From: DASCNA01 sp036011305
GTDB taxonomy: Bacteria; Verrucomicrobiota; Lentisphaeria; Victivallales; GWF2-38-69
Assembly (NCBI GenBank): GCA_036011305.1
Contig: DASCNA010000180.1
Coordinates: forward strand, 1-12,454
Direction: 5' to 3'
DNA length: 12,454 bases
The first letter of the stretch is position 1. Each line of letters opens with the position of its first letter. The notes under the pieces are model-generated. The model searched no databases. It was not told the origin of the DNA and saw only the letters and a list, made by a program, of their open reading frames with translations. Positions 6,866-12,454 of this stretch are shown here, piece by piece. Made by a program: the position numbers and the translations under genes.

Positions 6866-7816
6866 CTATCTATTGTTCTTTTTTACTAAAAGTTCTTTGG
6901 CTTTATTGTAAATATTCTCTTTAGTCATACCGAATCTTTTTTTCAAATAATCTAGAGTTCCTACTTCACCAAACTCATCGTTAACACCAACTCTTTTTAA
7001 TAAAGTTGGATGATTTTCTGAAAGAACTTCGGCAACAGCTGATCCAAGACCATTATAAATCTGATGATTTTCGCAAGTGACAATTGCACCTGTTTTCTCT
7101 GCATATTTAAGTACAAGTTCATCATCTAAAGGTTTAATTGTATGCATATCAATAACTGCAGCGCTAATACCTTCTTCTGAAAGCATGTTCTGGGCACCTA
7201 TTGCTTCTTCTACCATAACACTTCCGTTTGCAATCAATGTTATATCAGAACCATCAATAACAACTTTTCCTTTTCCTAGTTCAAAAGCTTCATTTTCATC
7301 ATAAATTACGAAACCTTTTTTCTTCCTGTCTACTCTCATATAAACACAACCATTATGATAAGCAATTTCTTTAGTCAATTTTTTAAGTGAAACAGGGTCA
7401 CAGGCCTCAACTACAACTAGTCCAGGGATATTTCTCATAATACCGGCATCTTCGAATGGCATATGAGTTCCACCGTTAAATTCTGCAGAAACACCAGGAT
7501 CTGTTCCAACAAGCTTTACATTCTGTTTGGCATAATTTGCTGATATAAAGAATTGATCATATGTCCTTCTGCCGGCAAAGCACCCGAAAGTATTGGCAAA
7601 AGGTATTTTCCCACTTGCTGATAAACCGGAAGCTACTCCCACCATATTGGCTTCTGCAACCCCAACATCAAAGGTACGTCCAGGAAATTTCTCTTTAAAA
7701 GTTCCTGTACCCGAGGCTTTCATCAAATCAGCTTCCAATAGTACAATTTTCTTATCCTGTTCAGCAAGTTCAATCAGTGTATCAGCATATACTTTTCTTA
7801 ATTCCATATCTTTCAT
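6866..7816 (-). CDS. Transketolase C-terminal subunit (SqwGH-like candidate)
   Basis: The 316-residue second half of a split transketolase (pyrimidine-binding plus C-terminal domains), which must pair with the N-terminal subunit encoded just upstream. Residues 50-60 read DVGVAEANMVG, with Glu55 matching the glutamate that activates thiamine diphosphate. IPFANTFGCF and RRTYDQFF follow, then GGTH with His118 matching the E. coli active-site His473, and MRNIPGLVVV. Relative to E. coli TktA, His461 (phosphate contact) aligns with Asp106 and Asp469 (acceptor C2-hydroxyl recognition) aligns with Asn114, suggesting a non-standard substrate. Arg161 aligns with the conserved Arg520. The ATG at 7816 is preceded by GGAG 9 nt upstream; the next Met (residue 4) would be too far away. 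In the sulfo-TK route it would move C2 units from sulfofructose and sulfoerythrulose to glyceraldehyde 3-phosphate. Ordinary or apulose-phosphate transketolase is the alternative. Confidence 0.9.
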   Translation of the reverse strand: MKDMELRKVYADTLIELAEQDKKIVLLEADLMKASGTGTFKEKFPGRTFDVGVAEANMVGVASGLSASGKIPFANTFGCFAGRRTYDQFFISANYAKQNVKLVGTDPGVSAEFNGGTHMPFEDAGIMRNIPGLVVVEACDPVSLKKLTKEIAYHNGCVYMRVDRKKKGFVIYDENEAFELGKGKVVIDGSDITLIANGSVMVEEAIGAQNMLSEEGISAAVIDMHTIKPLDDELVLKYAEKTGAIVTCENHQIYNGLGSAVAEVLSENHPTLLKRVGVNDEFGEVGTLDYLKKRFGMTKENIYNKAKELLVKKNNR

Positions 7817-7856
7817 TAGTCAAATCTCCAAAATATTTATTTTAATAATAACAAAG

Positions 7857-8687
7857 TTAAACAGCTATTCCATCGAGTCTTTTAATAGCTTCTTTTGCCA
7901 CATCATAACTGAAAGGCATATTATGACTTTCAAGTTTCCCTTCAGCAAAAAAAGCACCTTTTCCCTTAATAGTGTCCATGATGATCATTGATGGTCTATT
8001 ACTCTCGTTTTTCGCATTCTCAATTGCAGTGTCGAGTTCAATAAAATTATGTCCGTCAACTTTTTGTACAAACCATCCAAAAGAATTCCATTTTCCTGTA
8101 AGATCTTCAATATTCATAACATCTTTGACATAACCGTCTATTTCCATTTTATTATAATCAGTAAAAGCTATGATTTTATTTAATTTGAAATGACTTGCGG
8201 CCTGAGCAGCTTCCCAGATTTGACCTTCATTTGACTCACCGTCACCTATAATAGCAAATATATAGTTGTCAATTTCATCTATTCTGTTTGCCAGTGCCAT
8301 ACCTATAGCAGCTGAAAGCCCCTGTCCCAAAGAGCCTGTAGTCATATCAATACCGGGCGTTCTGTTCATATCACAGTGACTTGGAAGATTTGTGCCTCCA
8401 ACATTCAGTGTATGCAACCACTCTTTTGGAAAATATCCTTTTGCAGAAAGAGTACTATACAAAGCTGGTCCAGCATGTCCTTTTGATAAGATTAACTTAT
8501 CTCTGTCTTTTTTCTTTGGATTTTGAGGGTCAATACTCATATGCTTGTAATAGAGTAAGGTTAAAATATCTACAATTGATAAAGCTCCTCCAATATGACC
8601 TACACCTAAATAGCCAATAGCGTCAATAGTTAGTTTTCTAATTTCTTTAGCAATGCTTTCCAATTTTTTTATTTCATTATTACCCAT
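7857..8687 (-). CDS. Transketolase N-terminal (TPP-binding) subunit (SqwGH-like candidate)
   Basis: The thiamine diphosphate/Mg-binding half of a split transketolase, 276 residues. It has VGHIGGALS (conserved active-site His), SKGHAGPALY (second His), TTGSLGQGLS and the diphosphate/metal motif GDGESNEGQIWEAAQAA ending in FTDYNK; DTIKGKGA near the C-terminus is also typical, followed by a His in ESHNMP. The start is decided by the ribosome binding site: GAGGAGA at 8700-8694 lies about 6 nt before the ATG at 8687 (MGNNEIKKL), while the upstream in-frame ATG at 8702 overlaps that GAGGAG sequence and would add five residues with no site of its own. It is the first gene of the catabolic operon, controlled by the promoter and operator at 8748-8797, with 40 nt to the C-terminal subunit. 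Split transketolases also occur in pentose and apiose pathways, so the reaction is inferred from the operon as a whole. Confidence 0.91.
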   Translation of the reverse strand: MGNNEIKKLESIAKEIRKLTIDAIGYLGVGHIGGALSIVDILTLLYYKHMSIDPQNPKKKDRDKLILSKGHAGPALYSTLSAKGYFPKEWLHTLNVGGTNLPSHCDMNRTPGIDMTTGSLGQGLSAAIGMALANRIDEIDNYIFAIIGDGESNEGQIWEAAQAASHFKLNKIIAFTDYNKMEIDGYVKDVMNIEDLTGKWNSFGWFVQKVDGHNFIELDTAIENAKNESNRPSMIIMDTIKGKGAFFAEGKLESHNMPFSYDVAKEAIKRLDGIAV

Positions 8688-8747
8688 TTTATATCTCCTC
8701 ATTTTATATTAAAAACTTATTAGCCTCTTTTACTGCGGGACTTTTAG

Positions 8748-8761
8748 TGGTCACGCGCCCA
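8748..8761. promoter_or_regulatory. LacI-type operator, copy 2 (catabolic operon / divergent regulator)
   Basis: TGGTCACGCGCCCA, an imperfect palindrome (TGGnCnCGnGnCCA, 10 of 14 symmetric positions) centred on CG as in LacI-family operators. It differs from the copy at 2271-2284 at one base. It begins at the predicted transcription start of the catabolic operon, 60 nt before its start codon, and lies 78 nt upstream of the divergent regulator gene, so it may also affect that gene. Confidence 0.75.
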
Positions 8762-8776
8762 TATTTTTTAATATGG
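8759..8776. repeat. Inverted repeat over the -10 region of the catabolic promoter
   Basis: CCATATT (8759-8765) and AATATGG (8770-8776) are perfect reverse complements around TTTT, covering the predicted -10 box and overlapping the operator by three bases. It may widen the operator or be a second protein site; the equivalent place at the transport promoter also holds a palindrome, but of different sequence. Confidence 0.5.
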
Positions 8777-8797
8777 ACTTGATTATTATTATTTCAA
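8768..8797 (-). promoter_or_regulatory. Predicted sigma-A-type promoter of the catabolic operon
   Basis: On the minus strand TTGAAA (8797-8792) is followed after 18 nt by TATTAA (8773-8768), with transcription expected to start near 8761, at the operator edge. The -35-to-operator distance (30 nt) matches the transport operon promoter (29 nt). The spacer is slightly long and the -10 is AT-rich, so the exact box is uncertain. Confidence 0.55.
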
Positions 8798-8839
8798 TAT
8801 TAAATTTATATAAAATTAATATTTTTTTTGGAAAAATTT

Positions 8840-9880
8840 ATGAAAAGAGCAACACAAAATGATGTAGCTAAATTTGTTGGAATTTCAAGGTCAACTGTTC
8901 AAAGGGCATTGAATAACTCCGGTCCTGTTGAAGAAGCAATTAAAAATAAAATATTAGCTGCGGCTGAAGAACTGGGGTATAAAGTCAATCCGGCCGCTAA
9001 AATTCTGGCTCAAAAAAAAGCTATAAAAATATTTGCCTTTATAGTCGAACCAAAAACATTTAAAATAAACGCAGAATTCAAGTGGGGATTTGATAAAGCT
9101 CTGCAGGAGTATGAATTCTATGATATAGAGTTAAAAGTTTTTGAAAACCCGAGTGACAGTGCTAAAGCACAAAAGTTGCAAATTAATAAAATTTTAGAAA
9201 GCAGCGAAGTAATTGACGGCATAATCCTCCATCCCATATTTGCTGATATTCTCAGTGATGAATTCCATAAGATTATGGATAGAGATATCCCCCTGATTTC
9301 TTTAGATTCGGATGTAGGAGAAAAAAACAGAACAATGTTTATTGGCGAAAACTACTATCAGGGCGGAAGAATTATTGGAGATATTATCACAAAAATTTTC
9401 ACAAAAAATTCCAAAGCCATTGCAATAGTACCTGAAAAAGGTTTTGAAATCTACCAGAATAGATTAAGAGGCTTTAATGATGTTATATCCGCAAATAAGC
9501 ATATTGAATTAACCAGTGTAATAGAAGTTGACAGAATCTTTAATACTTATGATAACGTTTATAATATATTGAAAGAAATTAATGATATTGATATAATCTA
9601 TTCAACTCTTAGACTGGAAGCTATTGCCGATGCTCTTATTAATCTAAATAAAAGCAATATTTTTTTATGCGGTTTTGACTTCAGTGAAGGCATATCCAAT
9701 TATCTTAAAACTGATGTAGTTAATTTGACATTGTATCAAAGGCCAAAACTTCAAGGATATCTGGCTGCTAAACGATTGATAAATCTTATAGTATCAAATG
9801 AAAAAGCTTATGAAGATTATTTTGTTGGATTTGATATCGTTACAAAGGAGAATCTTGATATTTCATCTCTTCTGATTTAA
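8840..9880 (+). CDS. LacI-family transcriptional regulator, probable local repressor
   Basis: A sugar-responsive DNA-binding regulator of 346 residues, the usual LacI-family length. The N-terminal helix-turn-helix (residues 5-25, NDVAKFVGISRSTVQRALN) has TVQR in place of the common TVSR in the recognition helix. The hinge follows at about 47-60 (YKVNPAAKILAQKK). A periplasmic-binding-protein-like effector domain then contains DGIILHP, PLISLDSDVG, YYQGGRIIGD and RLRGFNDVI, and the LTLYQRPKLQGYLAAK segment, all typical of ligand-binding LacI proteins. I chose the ATG at 8840, which has GGA about 7 nt upstream, over the in-frame TTG at 8828. It is divergent from the catabolic operon with an operator between them. 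By inference it represses both the catabolic and the transport operon and is released by the substrate or a pathway intermediate, which the sequence does not identify. Confidence 0.88.
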   Translation: MKRATQNDVAKFVGISRSTVQRALNNSGPVEEAIKNKILAAAEELGYKVNPAAKILAQKKAIKIFAFIVEPKTFKINAEFKWGFDKALQEYEFYDIELKVFENPSDSAKAQKLQINKILESSEVIDGIILHPIFADILSDEFHKIMDRDIPLISLDSDVGEKNRTMFIGENYYQGGRIIGDIITKIFTKNSKAIAIVPEKGFEIYQNRLRGFNDVISANKHIELTSVIEVDRIFNTYDNVYNILKEINDIDIIYSTLRLEAIADALINLNKSNIFLCGFDFSEGISNYLKTDVVNLTLYQRPKLQGYLAAKRLINLIVSNEKAYEDYFVGFDIVTKENLDISSLLI

Positions 9881-9987
9881 ACCAGAATAGTGCATTGGAA
9901 ACCTGTATATTATAGAGACCATTAACTGCTCATACAGTAAAGCATCGCCATACCACCTAGTTTCTTCAGCACAATTTTGGTTTAAAT
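9875..9987. repeat. Spaced 10-bp inverted repeat beyond the LacI-family gene
   Basis: ATTTAAACCA (9875-9884, overlapping the stop codon) and TGGTTTAAAT (9978-9987) are perfect reverse complements around 93 nt without a credible gene. The gap up to 10054 holds no clear terminator for either converging gene. The repeat might close a structured 3' untranslated region, but half of each arm is A/T and chance cannot be excluded. Confidence 0.4.
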
Positions 9988-10054
9988 ATTATAAAATACT
10001 ATCTGTTTTTGTTAGGCTCATTACTTCCGTAATAAAGAAAGTATATTATCGATT

Positions 10055-12424
10055 TTAAAAACCAAGCAAATCCAGTATTTTATTTGCTATATCCCTTCTC
10101 TTTCCTTTATAGGGATAGGTATGAATATGAATTGCTGGATTAAAGTTTACCTCTATAACTGCATAATCATTATCTGTTGGTTTCTCATTTTCAATATTTT
10201 TTATAATCATATCAACTCCGCTGATTTTTACACCTAAAGCTTTAGAAGCTTTTAATGCAATATCCTTATAAGCCTGAGGAATTATATCTGTATAGTCCAA
10301 ACTGTCTCCACCGGTACTTATATTTGAGTTTTCCCTTAAAAATACAGTTTCGTCTTTTCCTGGAACATAATATATATCCTTATCCTGAAGTCCCAGGAAC
10401 ATTTTTTCAGTCACTCCCAGTTTAATTTTTTCAAGAGGAGTCTTATACCCTACTCCCCTTAAAGGATCAAGATTTTTTATCTCCACCAATTCTTCTATTG
10501 AATGAACACCGTCGCCCATTACATTTGCAGGAACTCTTCTTAAAATACCAAGTAATTCATCATCAATAATAAAAAATCTGAATTCCTCTCCGGAAATAAA
10601 CTCTTCTACTATTATTGGTCCCCCATTCTGAAAAGCAAGATTGATAGCAGTTTGATATTCAGACATTGAGTACTGATCCTTAAAAATAGTAATACCCACT
10701 CCAAAATTTTCAGCTTTTGGTTTTATTACAATCTGATCATTTCTAAATTTACAGCAGCACTCCAAAGCTTTATCTTTTTCGGTAAAGTTTATACCGAAAG
10801 GCGTTCTTATTCCTTTTTCATCCAGTAAAACTTTAGTCACAACTTTATTATCCATAGCTTCAATATTTACATATGAATCTTTTGATGTTTTAGTTGCCTG
10901 CTTAACAAGCTCAGTTTTACCATTTCTGCTTAACCTAATGAAATTATCTGCTTTATCGAGAATATTGAATTTTATACCTTTTTTAACAGCTGCTTTGATA
11001 AGAATCTGGGTAGAGAGTTCAAGGCCTTCATAACCTCGAAATTTAAACTCATTTTTCTCACTGCACTCTCTGTACTTTTTAGCCTTGTTCAGATGAAAAT
11101 TAATAAAAGAATCTTTCTTGATATCTTCAGTCAGCATCAATGAATAAGATTTGGATGCATCCAAAACTTTCTCCATTTCAAAATCTATAGAGTCAAAGTA
11201 TTCTTTTTTTCTAAAACCCAGTATACCTAGCACCTGCTTTATTTCATCAATAATTTCAACTGCCCATTCTTTTGCATCTCTCAGTGAATCTTTATCTTTC
11301 ATTATCAGATTATGGTCCTGTCCTCTTGCAGCAATCATTTCCTGATTAAAATTTGAGTTTGAATTATCCTCCCTTGTAAATATGCAATCCCCATCTGTTT
11401 TGCATTTTCTTAGTAAACAAAAAATTAGAAAGGCATGTAGAAAATAGACATCATTTATTTCGATACCAACACAAGTGTATGGATTCAAATCTATTGTTCT
11501 TATTTCGAGATACTCTATGCCGTCTTTATCCAGTGATTCAAGTAAATTCGAATTATCCTTAGCCTTCAGTCTTATAGGACTGTAATACTCCCTTCCGTCT
11601 GATATTATACCATCATCAATTAAACTGTTAATTGTCTCAATGTAACTTTCAGTACTGTTAAGAGGAACAAAAATATCTTCGATATTCTTATATCCATTAT
11701 CGCTTAATCTATAAGAAACACCACCTTCAAGAAAGTAAGCATCCTTTATTTTTTTTAATCTTTCTTTAGCTTTATCGCTATAGGTTTCATGAACAGAAGG
11801 ACTGGCTCCAAGAAGATATATTATAAGCCAGCAGTACCTGGTATAATTGCGAGCAACCTTTAGATACACCTCATTTTTAAAATCTTTAAAAGATATAGAA
11901 CTGTCATATAAAGAGTGTAATTCTTTCAGAAAATCATCACTGAATGAAAAGTTAAAATGAATACCGGATAAAACCTGTTTTGCTTTTCCATAAGTATTTT
12001 CTAAATGCTCTCTATATTCTTCTGCATGTTTACCTGATTTATCATTATCAAATTTAGCGACAGCTATGTGATCTTCATCAATAATATTAGGCGGTGTGCT
12101 TTGGGGCCATAAATACTCATCTTTAAGTTCTAATGATACAATATCATGGAGATTTTTGAGGAAGCCATGAGCTTCTGGAATTGAATTAAGTATTGGTGTT
12201 ATCAATTCAACCTGACTTTCAGCAAAATCAACTGTTATATATGGATTCTCCAGTTTATTACCAAAACTTTCAGGATGCTCTGTCCCGGCAATAGCGCCCT
12301 TGCTATCTACCCTGACGTTCTCTCTTTCAATACCAAAGTTTCCTTCAAAAAGTTTGGCATCAAGTTTGCCTGACTTTATTATATTCAGAAAACTGCTGCA
12401 ATATTCCTCAACATTCTTTTTCAT
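10055..12424 (-). CDS. gshF: Bifunctional glutamate-cysteine ligase / glutathione synthetase (GshF, GshAB)
   Basis: A single cytosolic protein of 789 residues that makes glutathione in two ATP-dependent steps: gamma-glutamylcysteine formation, then addition of glycine. Length fits the family (about 750-790). The N-terminal half is a GshA-type ligase: FGIERENVRV near residue 30 and DFAESQVELITP at 66-77 are family signatures for glutamate and metal binding, and ARGQDHNL closes this region. From about residue 515 an ATP-grasp domain follows (VIKPKAENFGVGI, IIVEEFISGEEFRFF, SGVDMIIK and AVIEVNFNPAIHIH, with acidic and Asn residues for Mg-ATP). The ATG at 12424 has AAGGA about 10 nt upstream; only 30 nt of upstream sequence is visible, so the promoter is not assessable. 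It converges with the LacI-family gene and shares no operator with the catabolic genes; it is probably an independent housekeeping or stress gene. Confidence 0.95.
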   Translation of the reverse strand: MKKNVEEYCSSFLNIIKSGKLDAKLFEGNFGIERENVRVDSKGAIAGTEHPESFGNKLENPYITVDFAESQVELITPILNSIPEAHGFLKNLHDIVSLELKDEYLWPQSTPPNIIDEDHIAVAKFDNDKSGKHAEEYREHLENTYGKAKQVLSGIHFNFSFSDDFLKELHSLYDSSISFKDFKNEVYLKVARNYTRYCWLIIYLLGASPSVHETYSDKAKERLKKIKDAYFLEGGVSYRLSDNGYKNIEDIFVPLNSTESYIETINSLIDDGIISDGREYYSPIRLKAKDNSNLLESLDKDGIEYLEIRTIDLNPYTCVGIEINDVYFLHAFLIFCLLRKCKTDGDCIFTREDNSNSNFNQEMIAARGQDHNLIMKDKDSLRDAKEWAVEIIDEIKQVLGILGFRKKEYFDSIDFEMEKVLDASKSYSLMLTEDIKKDSFINFHLNKAKKYRECSEKNEFKFRGYEGLELSTQILIKAAVKKGIKFNILDKADNFIRLSRNGKTELVKQATKTSKDSYVNIEAMDNKVVTKVLLDEKGIRTPFGINFTEKDKALECCCKFRNDQIVIKPKAENFGVGITIFKDQYSMSEYQTAINLAFQNGGPIIVEEFISGEEFRFFIIDDELLGILRRVPANVMGDGVHSIEELVEIKNLDPLRGVGYKTPLEKIKLGVTEKMFLGLQDKDIYYVPGKDETVFLRENSNISTGGDSLDYTDIIPQAYKDIALKASKALGVKISGVDMIIKNIENEKPTDNDYAVIEVNFNPAIHIHTYPYKGKRRDIANKILDLLGF

Positions 12425-12454
12425 TGTATATTTATCCTTATATATAAATATTTA

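Noticed and set aside
5148..8687. D-apiose or erythritol catabolic operon
   Set aside because: Split transketolase and RpiB-like proteins also occur there, but no kinase or apiose isomerase gene is visible, and the isomerase appears to lack the phosphate site those phospho-intermediates would need. Kept as the main alternative.
8688..8702. Upstream ATG at 8702 as start of the transketolase N-terminal subunit
   Set aside because: It overlaps the GAGGAG ribosome binding site that serves the ATG at 8687 and has no site of its own.
9940..9975. Minus-strand sequence resembling the 3' end of a 5S rRNA (GAAACTAGGTGGT)
   Set aside because: The match is short and imperfect and the expected conserved upstream 5S core is absent; treated as chance.
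10020..10045. Short hairpin ATTAC-TTCC-GTAAT as terminator of gshF or the LacI-family gene
   Set aside because: The stem is only 5 bp and no T run follows on either strand.
1..12454. CRISPR array, tRNA, insertion sequence, integrase or attachment site
   Set aside because: I looked for regularly spaced repeats, cloverleaf-like sequences, transposase genes and terminal repeats and saw none.

Overview
This 12.45 kb window comes from an AT-rich (about one third GC by eye), gene-dense bacterial chromosome. A fused GshF-type glutathione synthetase, clear AGGAG-type ribosome binding sites, hairpin-plus-T-run terminators and fermentation-style genes (split transketolase, iron-type alcohol dehydrogenase) suggest a low-GC anaerobe, Firmicutes or Fusobacteriota. 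That placement is inference; no rRNA or other taxonomic marker is present.

Layout, left to right. (1) 1-2224, minus strand: a two-gene transport operon, an AEC-family permease followed by a GPH-family sugar symporter that runs off the left edge. Its promoter and a LacI-type operator lie at 2271-2319. (2) 2362-5080: a separate module, a Bcr/CflA-like MFS transporter (minus) divergent from an unusual XRE helix-turn-helix protein with two PAS domains (plus). (3) 5093-8687, minus strand: a tight four-gene catabolic operon, transketolase N-terminal subunit, transketolase C-terminal subunit, RpiB/LacA/LacB-family isomerase and iron-type alcohol dehydrogenase, closed by a hairpin terminator. (4) 8840-9880, plus strand: a divergent LacI-family regulator. 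(5) 10055-12424, minus strand: gshF, apparently unrelated.

Main interpretation. The catabolic operon matches the gene set of the transketolase branch of sulfoglycolysis (sulfo-TK: SqwGH split transketolase, SqwI RpiB-family sulfoerythrose isomerase, SqwF sulfoacetaldehyde reductase). In that route 6-deoxy-6-sulfofructose loses two C2 units to glyceraldehyde 3-phosphate, and the remaining sulfoacetaldehyde is reduced to isethionate. The best sequence support is the RpiB-like protein. It keeps the catalytic Cys and Thr but lacks the His used for ring opening and most of the Arg/His residues that hold the substrate phosphate, as expected for an acyclic, non-phosphorylated C4 substrate. The GPH transporter belongs to the same family as the E. 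coli sulfoquinovose importer YihO. Sulfoquinovosidase and sulfoquinovose isomerase are not visible and might lie beyond the left edge.

Two nearly identical LacI-type operators (TGGTCACGCKCCCA) sit at the predicted transcription start of both the catabolic and the transport operon, each 29-30 nt downstream of a TTGAAA -35 box. This ties the two units into one regulon across the intervening MFS/XRE-PAS module.
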